Positions 21,240-28,673 of a stretch of 40,291 nt of DNA are shown here, in pieces (the stretch's first letter is position 1; the number at the start of each line of letters is the position of its first letter). The translations under genes and the position numbers were made by a program. The notes under the pieces were generated by a model. It was not told the origin of the DNA, did not search any database, and saw nothing but the letters and a program-made list of their open reading frames with translations. The DNA is taken from NCBI GenBank assembly GCA_947492185.1, contig CANLMR010000014.1:1-40291 (forward strand), given 5' to 3'. This DNA is from an uncultured Tenacibaculum sp. GTDB lineage: Bacteria; Bacteroidota; Bacteroidia; Flavobacteriales; Flavobacteriaceae.

Positions 21240-21646
21240 GGTCTTTGTTTAGAGGAAAACAGATTGAAAGTATATTCAACAAGTTTGATGAAAGTGTACA
21301 TAACGACATTTTAAGAACATTGCAATTTGTTGGAGAGGAGTTTGTAAATAACGCAAGGTTAAAAGGAAATTACAAGGACCAAACTTCTAATCTAAGAAGC
21401 TCAATTGGATACATTATATTATTAGATGGAAAGGTTATTCAAAACAATTTTTCTGGCAATAGAGAAGGCCAATCTAATGGAAAAAAGGTTGCTAAAGAAG
21501 TAAGTCAAAAGTACCCTGAAGGTTATGTGTTAATTGGAGTCGCTGGAATGAATTATGCAGCTTATGTTGAAGCAAAGAATTTAGATGTAATTAGTGGTTC
21601 AGCTCCAGAATTAAGTTATTTAAAATCTCTTTTAGATGAAATTTAG
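21227..21646 (+). CDS. HK97 gp10-like neck/tail completion protein
   Basis: The 139-residue product contains the gp10 hallmark: a helical start (IESIFNKFDESVHNDILRTLQFVGEEFVNNAR), then KGNYKDQTSNLRSSIGYII, a glycine-containing strand, and the YVLIGVAGMNYAAYVEAKNLDVI segment, which matches the G..YA.YVE signature of this family. It helps join head to tail. It overlaps the upstream connector by 13 bases and the downstream tail completion gene by 11. Confidence 0.78.
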   Translation: MVGLRSLFRGKQIESIFNKFDESVHNDILRTLQFVGEEFVNNARLKGNYKDQTSNLRSSIGYIILLDGKVIQNNFSGNREGQSNGKKVAKEVSQKYPEGYVLIGVAGMNYAAYVEAKNLDVISGSAPELSYLKSLLDEI

Positions 21647-22022
21647 CTATGACATTTTAGATGCTCTATTTGAATTAATCAATGTTCAATCTGTAAATGA
21701 TAATATCTCTGGAAAAGTATATTCAACAGAAATTCCAAATGGAGATTTACAAGAAAATATTTCTTTAAATGTCTTAACAAATAAGAGTAATTACTATCAG
21801 GTTGGTTATATCAATTTAAACATCTATTTGAAAGAACTTTTATCTGGAAGACCAAATTTAAAAAGGTTTAGAGAAATAGTAGAAATCATTAGACCACTAA
21901 TAGATGATGTTAAAAAAGGGACATATACATTCCAAATTTATGAGGATAAAGGGATTTTTAAAGACCAAGAAAATGATGGTTTGTATTTCTATAATTTAAG
22001 ATTAAAATTTCAAACAATTTAA
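21636..22022 (+). CDS. Tail terminator-like protein, 128 aa
   Basis: Fourth joining gene, in the position of the tail terminator (lambda gpU or SPP1 gp17-like) that caps the tail tube at the head end. The pattern is alpha/beta: an initial helix (YDILDALFELINVQSV), several strands (GKVYSTEIPNG, NISLNVLTNKSNYYQVGYINLNIYLKELL), a helix (RFREIVEIIRPLIDDV), then TYTFQIYEDKGIFKD and a final strand. Size fits. The tail tube gene follows after 9 bases. Assigned by position and fold pattern. Confidence 0.65.
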   Translation: MKFSYDILDALFELINVQSVNDNISGKVYSTEIPNGDLQENISLNVLTNKSNYYQVGYINLNIYLKELLSGRPNLKRFREIVEIIRPLIDDVKKGTYTFQIYEDKGIFKDQENDGLYFYNLRLKFQTI

Positions 22023-22031
22023 AATTAAAAA

Positions 22032-22544
22032 ATGGCAAAAGAAACAAATATAAGAGGGGTAGCTAAAATTGAAATTGGTTTACCTGGAGATGGAGTAGTA
22101 GGAACTACTTTAACTGAATTTGATGGGAGTACTGTTGTTTTGAATTCCTTATCATTAGATGGAGGGGATACGGATGAAACAACAATTGCTACGGAGGGAA
22201 ATGATAGTTATCTAACTGTATCAACAGGATCTTCTCCTGCTACAGCAACATTTAGATTATTAGAGGTAGTTGGTGATTCAGCAGTAATGATTTTAGGAGG
22301 AGCTTATGATTCTGTATCTAAAACATGGAGTGCACCAAAAGCTAGACCTGATAAATACTTATCTGTAATTATTACTGATGTAGAAGGGAATAAAGTTGTT
22401 TTCCCTTACGCAAAGATTAATGGTAAATACTCAGGCAGTATAACAAAGAGTGAACTATTATCGTTAGAAGTTTCTTTAACAGCAAATACGCCTGTGTCAG
22501 CTGCTGGAGTGGAAGGAGCACCTTATGAAATTATTCATGTATAA
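22032..22544 (+). CDS. Major tail tube protein
   Basis: A 170-residue, beta-rich, cysteine-free protein in the tail tube position. It has GVAKIEIGLPGDGVVGTTLTEFDGSTVV, repeated Thr/Ser-rich strands (TEGNDSYLTVSTGSSPATATFRLLEVVGDSAVMILGG) and a C-terminal VVFPYAKINGKYSGSITKSELLSLEVSLTANTP, as in siphovirus tube proteins. It stacks in hexameric rings along the tape measure. A strong terminator follows directly, which fits the need for far more tube protein than downstream products. Confidence 0.82.
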   Translation: MAKETNIRGVAKIEIGLPGDGVVGTTLTEFDGSTVVLNSLSLDGGDTDETTIATEGNDSYLTVSTGSSPATATFRLLEVVGDSAVMILGGAYDSVSKTWSAPKARPDKYLSVIITDVEGNKVVFPYAKINGKYSGSITKSELLSLEVSLTANTPVSAAGVEGAPYEIIHV

Positions 22545-22555
22545 AATTAAATATT

Positions 22556-22580
22556 AAGGAGGATAATTCCTCCTTTTTTT
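22556..22580 (+). terminator. Intrinsic terminator between tube and chaperone genes
   Basis: AAGGAGGA (22556-22563) pairs perfectly with TCCTCCTT (22568-22575) across TAAT, and the T-run continues to 22580. The ATG of the next gene begins at 22583, so the terminator occupies its entire leader. It probably acts as a partial terminator that lowers transcription of the tail genes downstream of the abundant tube protein. Confidence 0.85.
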
Positions 22581-22582
22581 AT

Positions 22583-23026
22583 ATGTCAGAAAATAATACA
22601 GAACTTATTAAAGCATTAATAGAAGAACCTTCTATATATGTTATTGATGTAGTTGATAATTCAATGCTGCCAAAGCATTTGAAGAACAACAAAAAATTGA
22701 CTTTTGTTATTAAACCTCCTACTTTAGAAGTACTAGCGAAATGTTCTATTTCATTTTTTAAAATTCCTGAGAAGGTTAGAAATTCCAAAGAATTAAAGAT
22801 TGAAGATTCACTCAAATACGTAAATGAGATAGTTGAAGTATTATGTGTTTTAGCGGGCAAAAAAGGAGGTGTTTTCCCAAAATGGTATCCTGAATTTTTT
22901 ACTAAAAACCTTAAAGCTAAGGAACTTTATATGCTTTTCTATGAGTCTAGTTTAAAAATGGGATCTACTTTTTTTTTGAACTCTTTCCAGATTGTAAAGC
23001 AGAACAATCCAATGATAATAAGCTAA
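22583..23026 (+). CDS. Tail assembly chaperone, short form (gpG-like)
   Basis: Helical 147-residue protein in the invariant position between tail tube and tape measure genes, where tail assembly chaperones coat the tape measure during assembly. It contains KNNKKLTFVIKPPTLEVLAKCSISFFKIPEKV and a long helical middle (KIEDSLKYVNEIVEVLCVLAGKKGG). Translation in the plain frame ends at 23026. A T9 tract at 22969-22977 allows a -1 shift into an 81-codon extension, giving a longer form. Start is the ATG two bases after the terminator T-run. Confidence 0.8.
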   Translation: MSENNTELIKALIEEPSIYVIDVVDNSMLPKHLKNNKKLTFVIKPPTLEVLAKCSISFFKIPEKVRNSKELKIEDSLKYVNEIVEVLCVLAGKKGGVFPKWYPEFFTKNLKAKELYMLFYESSLKMGSTFFLNSFQIVKQNNPMIIS

Positions 23027-23223
23027 ATACCAAATTCAATCCCTATCAATTTATTGGAAGCATTTGTAACTACTATAATTTCAGTTTTGATTTTGCCTTT
23101 AAAGAGATTTCTTTTCAAAACTTGATTATTTTATCAGCAAGTGTCCCTAATAGTAATCCTAAAAACAAGCCAAAAGAAAAATCCTTAACGGATTTATTAA
23201 AATCACATGGAAGAAAAATTTAA
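22969..23223 (+). CDS. Tail chaperone extension by -1 frameshift (gpGT-like)
   Basis: At ACT TTT TTT TTG (22967-22978) nine T residues allow a -1 slip (T-TTT-TTT). The -1 frame is then open from 22978 (ELFPDCKAEQSNDNK...) to a TAA at 23221-23223, adding 81 residues after base 22975 is read twice, for a fusion of about 213 residues. The extension has the aromatic-rich YYNFSFDFAFKEISFQNLIILSAS segment and a basic tail (KPKEKSLTDLLKSHGRKI), as expected for T domains that contact the tape measure. Its stop overlaps the next ATG (23207). Without it 23027-23206 would be a coding gap in a tightly packed operon. Confidence 0.8.
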   Translation, partial: FFFELFPDCKAEQSNDNKLNTKFNPYQFIGSICNYYNFSFDFAFKEISFQNLIILSASVPNSNPKNKPKEKSLTDLLKSHGRKI

Positions 23224-23752
23224 CATAGTATTTTTAAGGTTAGAGGAGTTAAAATTAAATACGGGCATACTGTGCAAGCCTTTTTGGAAAAAGGTTCTTT
23301 ATTTGAAACAAGAATTTAAAGAGGAGCAGTGTTGGGCCCTACTAATTGATAAAATAGCATGGCTATTAAAAGCTAAGGATTTTTATAACCTTGAATCAAG
23401 TATCTTAACTACTGATGAGTTAGTCTCTTGGTTTTCAGAAAATGAATTAAATGATCATGGAATATATTTTAAAGGAAGACACTATTTATCAAATAAAAAA
23501 GTAATAGGATTAAAAGACGCGAAATTTGAGATTGATGGTCATAGTGAAGTAATACTATTTGACAATTCTTATGCAGAATGTGGAGACACAACATTTGTTA
23601 GAGGATATGATAACTCTTCTTTTTTGGTTACAGACTGTATTGGTCATGCCTTTGAGAATTGCAAGGCTGAAGCAAAAGGATTAAGTATTATTGAAAATTG
23701 GACAAAAAGAGAAATAAAATCAGGACCTAATTCATTAATTGTTTCTAGGTAA
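23207..23752 (+). CDS. Accessory protein with beta-helix-like repeats, 181 aa
   Basis: No named family recognised. The first 85 residues are helical (VFLRLEELKLNTGILCKPFWKKVLYLKQEFKEEQCWALLIDKIAWLL). The rest (about 90-170) shows short, 6-9-residue repeats with Asp-Asn-Ser turns: GHSEVILF, DNSYAECGD, TTFVRGYDNS, SFLVTDCIGH, AFENCKAEAKG. That is the look of a small right-handed beta helix. It overlaps the chaperone extension by 17 bases, so it is translated with the tail genes, yet such a gene is not normally between chaperone and tape measure. An acquired accessory gene is likely. Confidence 0.6.
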   Translation: MEEKFNIVFLRLEELKLNTGILCKPFWKKVLYLKQEFKEEQCWALLIDKIAWLLKAKDFYNLESSILTTDELVSWFSENELNDHGIYFKGRHYLSNKKVIGLKDAKFEIDGHSEVILFDNSYAECGDTTFVRGYDNSSFLVTDCIGHAFENCKAEAKGLSIIENWTKREIKSGPNSLIVSR

Positions 23753-23758
23753 TCTTTA

Positions 23759-24226
23759 TTAATAGAAATTAAATTCCTTTAATGATATAAGGTCATTTAA
23801 ATTATACTTCTCAACAAAAAGGTAAAGTTGTTTTCCGGTTAATGTAATATCAAATTTATAATCTGAATTTACATTCTTAAAATAGAAAGTGTTTTCTTCT
23901 CTTTTATAGTAAGTAAAATCGTAAGAAATAGTTTCTGAATCATTAATTTGATTCATTATTTCAGAAACAGTTTGTTTAACAGTTAAATGCTTATCAAGCA
24001 TAAATTTATAAGGGTCAACTTCAAGACCATTATAAAATGCCCTGGTGCCTTTCCAATTAGTTACATTGTATTTCAATATAGGGAATAAAGTATCGTAAAT
24101 ACTTAGTTTTTGATTTACTTTAATACTAATATTCTCTCCATCAAAAGTACCTCCTAATTTGATAGCACATTTTAAAGCCTCACTGAAGTTTTTAGATTTA
24201 CTTTTTTTAATTTTTAATTCAAACAT
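23759..24226 (-). CDS. Antisense accessory protein inside tail module, 155 aa
   Basis: A long minus-strand frame in a gap with no competing plus-strand gene, so it is probably real. The frame extends to a TTG at 24259. I prefer ATG 24226 (MFELKIKKSKSKNFSEALKC). The product is alpha/beta: FSEALKCAIKLGGTFDGENISIKV, a central WKGTRAFYNGLEVDPYKFML, then KQTVSEIMNQI, and strands near the end (SYDFTYYKREENTFYFKNV, YKFDITLTGKQLYLFVEKYN). No motif is recognised. It opposes the late operon, as expected for a lysogen-expressed moron. I see no strong promoter box. Confidence 0.6.
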   Translation of the reverse strand: MFELKIKKSKSKNFSEALKCAIKLGGTFDGENISIKVNQKLSIYDTLFPILKYNVTNWKGTRAFYNGLEVDPYKFMLDKHLTVKQTVSEIMNQINDSETISYDFTYYKREENTFYFKNVNSDYKFDITLTGKQLYLFVEKYNLNDLISLKEFNFY

Positions 24227-24310
24227 AAATCGCTTGACGCTACGGAATTTAAACTGCAATTTAACCTTTAATAATCTCTATTACAAATACTTTTATTAAA
24301 AATCTATTTA

Positions 24311-27300
24311 ATGGGAGTACAAGGAGATAACTCATTATTTTTTGCAACAGGATTAGACAATTCAGGATTAAGAAATGGGAAAATTGATGCAGTCAATATT
24401 ATCAAATCTCTTGGTTCAGAAATTTCTAAAATCAATCCGTTTGCTGCCTTAGCAATCGGAGCTATTACAGCGTTTGCAAAAATTTCAAATGAAGCTTTTA
24501 AAATGTCTAGAGATTTTGAGTCTGCAATGGCAGAAGTAAAAACTATAGCAAATGTTTCAAAAGAGGAATTTAAAGAGTTAGAAAATAGCGTTTTTGATAT
24601 TTATAAAAGATTAGGTACTGAGCCTCCTGACAAACTTGCAAATGGACTTTATGAGATTATTGGTGCTGGATTTGAAGCAAGTGATGCTTTGAAAATCTTA
24701 GAAATATCAACAAAGGCTGCAACAGCAGGAGTTACTGAGACAGCAGTTGCATCTGATGGTTTGACAACAATATTAAATGCTTTTAGATTAAGCTCTGAAG
24801 ACGCTCAACAGGTAGCTGATATTATGTTTGCTACAGTAGATAGAGGTAAAATTTCATTTCAAGAATTATCTAGTCAAATAGCAGTTGTAGCGCCTTTGGC
24901 CGCATCAAGCAATATTTCATTTGAAGAAGTTGGTGCTGCGATATCAACTTTAACTAAACAAGGTGTTCCTGCTGGATCAGCCATGACACAAATAAGATCG
25001 GCAATAATTTCTGCAAATGAAGTTTTGGGAGAAGGAGCTTTTAAAACACTTTCTTTACAGGAAGGATTGCAAAAAATGTTTGAAACAGCTGGAGGAAGTC
25101 AAAATAAATTAAAAGAGTTAGCAGGTAGAATTGAAGCGGTAAATGGGATTATCGGTATAGCCGGAGATAATTTTAAAGGAGCATCTGATGATTTAGATGC
25201 CATGGCTAATTCTGCTGGCAGTGTCGAAAGATCTTTTAAAACAATTACATCTACAAATATTAATCAATGGGAGATATTTAGAAATAAAATTAAAGCAACC
25301 ACAAAAGATATTGGTGACGCTGTTCTTGATATGAGTAATAACTTTATTGGTTCTTTAAATAAGGTAATTGATAGGAATAATACACTTTCTAAATCATTAG
25401 AAAATGAAAGGTCGGAACTAAGAGTATTAGAGCTCAAAATAAAAGATATTAATACCACCAATGATGATAGAGTTAATTTAATAAATAAGTTGAAATCTTT
25501 ATATCCAGAGTTTTTAAGTGATATAAACGCAGAAACAATTAGTAATGAAAGACTATCTCAATCTATTGAGAAAATAAATAAAAGTTTAATAAATAAAATA
25601 GTATTACAGAGGAAAGAGGAGGAAATAAATGATGCTAGAGAGAATGCAGCCGATAAATTAGAAACGGCTCTTGAAAGAGAAGAAAAGTTACGAAAACTGA
25701 TAGGTGATGCAATTGTAAATAACAATTTAAAAGTTAAAGAAGGGTTAAGCTTATCTGAACAGGCAAGAGATGTATTAAATCAATTACCGGATTCAGGAGG
25801 AGTGCTTTCCGAACAAGGTAAAATTCGTTTAGCTCTAAGAAATTTTGAGTTTTCATCTAGTTTTTCTGAAACAGCACAAAATCTGATAAGCAAATTAGAA
25901 AAAGAAAAGAAGGAATTATCATTAAAACTGGGGATTAAAATTGATGAAAATGAAATTAATGATATAGACGAAGAGACTAAGAAAGTTATTGATAAAATAA
26001 ATGCAATTACTTCTGAACAGTATAGGAAAAACAAAAGCATATTAAAGGAGTTTCTAGAATCAGAAAATGAACTAATTTCAAATGCAGCTCTAAAAAGAAA
26101 AAAGTTTTTTGATTTTAAGCCAGCTAATTCTTCCGATAAAGATGACAGGAGTGAAGATGAAAAGTTTGAAGATAATTTAATGTTAAAAGAAGAGCAATAC
26201 AAACATTATACTTTAGCATTAAAAAATGAGGATAAACAATTCGCAAAAGAACTAAGAGAAAACTATAAACTTAAAGAAGAGGATTATATTTCTTATTTAA
26301 GAAACTTATATAGTATTACTAAATCAGAAGGTTCAAAAGTATTGATACTTGACGCTCTTGACAAACAAGGAAGTGGCTTAAACCCTAGACAAAAAGCAAA
26401 AACTCTTCCCTCTTTAAAAACTTCTCCAATTGTTTTAGATATAAAGTTGAATACTAAATCTATTCAATCAATAAGAAGAAGATTAAATAAATTAACTAGT
26501 GATTATGAAAAAGCTCAAACAGATGCAGAAAGAAAGTTAATTTCAGAAAAAATTAAAGCTGAAAACAAAAAGTTAGAAGCCGCTGAAAGACATTTAAAAG
26601 GAGAGAAAGATTTATATAATGATTTACATAAAAATATTTCTGACCTTTCTATTAATGAGCTTAGGAATAGGATAGATAATAAAAAAAGGGAATTAAATGA
26701 AAAGCTTAAGGATGAAAAGAAATACACTGAAGAAATACTCAAATTAAAAGGTGAAATAGAAAATGCAGAAAGAGAACTATCTAACAAAATACAGTTTCAG
26801 TTTGATAGATTTTCAGGTTATTTTTCTCAATTATCAAGTCTTTTTCAAAAATTCGGAGACAATGAAATTTCGGGGTTACTGAGTCAATTATCAGGAGTTG
26901 CATCAGGGATTGGAAGAATTGCTTCTGGAGATATATTCGGTGGAGCTTTAGGTGTTTTGGATTCAGTTATAACCGTTGAAGTAGTTTCAGATACAGGAAA
27001 GTTTCTTAACGCAATTAAAGAGTTAGAAAAAGCTATTGATAAGCTTGATTTTGTTATTTCAAAAAGTGTTGGTAATGATAAGATTGGAAATAGAAGAGAA
27101 GCTATTGAAGATTTAGAGGCTTTAGAAGCACAAGCTGAACAAGCATACGAAGCTGAGAAAAGAGCTAGGAAAGAAGTCCGTTTTTTAGGTGTAAAATTAT
27201 GGAACAAAGGAAAAGGAAGCGGTACTGATCCGGCTAAACTTGAAGAATTAGAAAGAAAAGCTGAAGAAGCTAGAAGAAAAGCTGAAGAACTAAAGGATCA

Positions 27301-27859
27301 ATTAGATGAGTTATATACTGGTACTACCCAGGAGACTATTGTCGATAGTATAATTTCTGGTTTAAAAGAAGGGAAAAGATCTGTAGCAGATTTCGCAAAC
27401 AATTTTAAGGACCTAATGCAAGATGCATTATTGCAAGCATTTCAAATAAAGTATTTAGAAAAAGAAATAGAAAAGTTTTATGATGCTTTTTCAGAAGCTG
27501 GATCTGATCAGAATTATTCAGCTCAAGAAATTGAATCTCTTAGAGAGTTGTATGATGCAATGATAAATGGAGCTCAACAAGATTTAGACGCTATTAATCA
27601 AATACTAGAAGATACAGGTATTGGAGCTATAGGTAGTCAAAATAATGAAGGATTATCAGGTGCAATAAGTCAAATTACTGAGGATACTGCCAATATCCTT
27701 GCTGGGACATTAAATAGTATTAGAATCGATATTTCTAATGGTTTAGAAATAGCTCAAAAAAACACAGAATATTTATCAAGTATTGCTTCTAATACATCAT
27801 ATAATAGATTGCTGGAAGATATCAGTATTGCCATGAAAGATATTAATTCAAAACTATAA
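24311..27859 (+). CDS. Tape measure protein, TP901 family
   Basis: The longest gene in the window, 1182 residues. It sets tail length and is ejected with DNA. The conserved N-terminal TP901 domain reads MSRDFESAMAEVKTIANVSKEEFKELENSVFDIYKRLGTEPPDKLANGLYEIIGAGFEASDALKILEISTKAATAGVTETAVASDGLTTILNAF, beginning about residue 55. A small hydrophobic segment (INPFAALAIGAITAFAKI) precedes it. The middle is mostly charged coiled coil (NELISNAALKRKK, LRNRIDNKKRELNEKLKDEKK), with a glycine-rich hydrophobic patch near residues 870-900. At about 1.5 angstrom per residue the tail would be near 175 nm. Reverse-frame ORFs here are shadows. Confidence 0.93.
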   Translation: MGVQGDNSLFFATGLDNSGLRNGKIDAVNIIKSLGSEISKINPFAALAIGAITAFAKISNEAFKMSRDFESAMAEVKTIANVSKEEFKELENSVFDIYKRLGTEPPDKLANGLYEIIGAGFEASDALKILEISTKAATAGVTETAVASDGLTTILNAFRLSSEDAQQVADIMFATVDRGKISFQELSSQIAVVAPLAASSNISFEEVGAAISTLTKQGVPAGSAMTQIRSAIISANEVLGEGAFKTLSLQEGLQKMFETAGGSQNKLKELAGRIEAVNGIIGIAGDNFKGASDDLDAMANSAGSVERSFKTITSTNINQWEIFRNKIKATTKDIGDAVLDMSNNFIGSLNKVIDRNNTLSKSLENERSELRVLELKIKDINTTNDDRVNLINKLKSLYPEFLSDINAETISNERLSQSIEKINKSLINKIVLQRKEEEINDARENAADKLETALEREEKLRKLIGDAIVNNNLKVKEGLSLSEQARDVLNQLPDSGGVLSEQGKIRLALRNFEFSSSFSETAQNLISKLEKEKKELSLKLGIKIDENEINDIDEETKKVIDKINAITSEQYRKNKSILKEFLESENELISNAALKRKKFFDFKPANSSDKDDRSEDEKFEDNLMLKEEQYKHYTLALKNEDKQFAKELRENYKLKEEDYISYLRNLYSITKSEGSKVLILDALDKQGSGLNPRQKAKTLPSLKTSPIVLDIKLNTKSIQSIRRRLNKLTSDYEKAQTDAERKLISEKIKAENKKLEAAERHLKGEKDLYNDLHKNISDLSINELRNRIDNKKRELNEKLKDEKKYTEEILKLKGEIENAERELSNKIQFQFDRFSGYFSQLSSLFQKFGDNEISGLLSQLSGVASGIGRIASGDIFGGALGVLDSVITVEVVSDTGKFLNAIKELEKAIDKLDFVISKSVGNDKIGNRREAIEDLEALEAQAEQAYEAEKRARKEVRFLGVKLWNKGKGSGTDPAKLEELERKAEEARRKAEELKDQLDELYTGTTQETIVDSIISGLKEGKRSVADFANNFKDLMQDALLQAFQIKYLEKEIEKFYDAFSEAGSDQNYSAQEIESLRELYDAMINGAQQDLDAINQILEDTGIGAIGSQNNEGLSGAISQITEDTANILAGTLNSIRIDISNGLEIAQKNTEYLSSIASNTSYNRLLEDISIAMKDINSKL

Positions 27860-27861
27860 AC

Positions 27862-28668
27862 ATGAATAAGCTAAACAATAAGAGTTTCGATTATTATGGT
27901 TTTAAGTTAATAGAGTATAAAGGACTTTTAGATATGCCTTCACGTTTAGGGAATATATTTTACGATTGGGGTGATTGGCAAGAACCCTTGGTCCATTCTG
28001 AGGATATTTTTTGGAAAGCAAAAGAGATTCAGGTAGACTTAATTTTTGATAAAAGAAATTCAAATAAAACATTAAATGATGTATTAAAAGAGTTAGCGAA
28101 TTTGGAAGTTTTCCCACTGGAAAATGATTATGGAATTTATAATGTAAGTTTAAAAGAGGTGATTAATACTCTAGAAACTAGAGATGTTATAAAATTGACT
28201 ATGAACCTATATGAACGATTACCGTTATTTAATGCAATTTTAGGTATAGGAACAGGGGGAAACGGCTTGTTGATAGATAATTTTAATCTTGAGAATGATT
28301 TTGGAATTAAAGTTATTGGAACGAAACCTATTGATTACCTTCCTCAGTTAAAAAGTTCTTCAATAACAGTAAACAATAAATCAGTTTATTTAACTAACCA
28401 TAGAAATTTTAAAATATTTGAATTTGATTGTATTATTAAATTCGAAAACATCAACCAATTATATGAAAGGACGGAAAAATTTAAAAAACTACTATCATTA
28501 GATAACTATCGTGTAATAACTTTCCAAAACAAAACTTATAACTGTTTTGTATCAGAAGGTTTCAAAATAAATTTAATAGGAAAACAATTAGCTAAATTTA
28601 AATTAAGGATTAACATCACGGATAACTTTTTTGAGTCAGGTTTTGTTAATTCTCAATTCGTAAATTAA
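27862..28668 (+). CDS. Distal tail protein (Dit-like)
   Basis: A 268-residue protein directly after the tape measure, in the position of the hexameric Dit hub that links tail tube to the fibre and hub proteins. It begins FDYYGFKLIEYKGLLDMPSRLGNIFYDWGDW and carries the Dit-style repeats of strand-turn-strand (AKEIQVDLIFDKRNSNKTL, VINTLETRDVIKLTMNLYERLPLF). The second half (SSSITVNNKSVYLTNHRNFKIFEFDCIIKFENINQLYERTEKFKKLLS) resembles a duplicated half. Start is ATG 27862, two bases after the tape measure stop. Confidence 0.72.
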   Translation: MNKLNNKSFDYYGFKLIEYKGLLDMPSRLGNIFYDWGDWQEPLVHSEDIFWKAKEIQVDLIFDKRNSNKTLNDVLKELANLEVFPLENDYGIYNVSLKEVINTLETRDVIKLTMNLYERLPLFNAILGIGTGGNGLLIDNFNLENDFGIKVIGTKPIDYLPQLKSSSITVNNKSVYLTNHRNFKIFEFDCIIKFENINQLYERTEKFKKLLSLDNYRVITFQNKTYNCFVSEGFKINLIGKQLAKFKLRINITDNFFESGFVNSQFVN

Positions 28669-28673
28669 ATTTT

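Noticed and set aside
22579..22860. Minus-strand 93-residue frame over the tail chaperone
   Set aside because: Shadow of the chaperone gene, and its 3' end runs into the terminator hairpin.
25264..27207. Several minus-strand frames of 65-140 residues inside the tape measure gene
   Set aside because: They are Ser/Phe/Leu-rich mirror images of the Lys/Glu coding strand, typical shadow frames in AT-rich DNA, and conflict with a well-supported gene.
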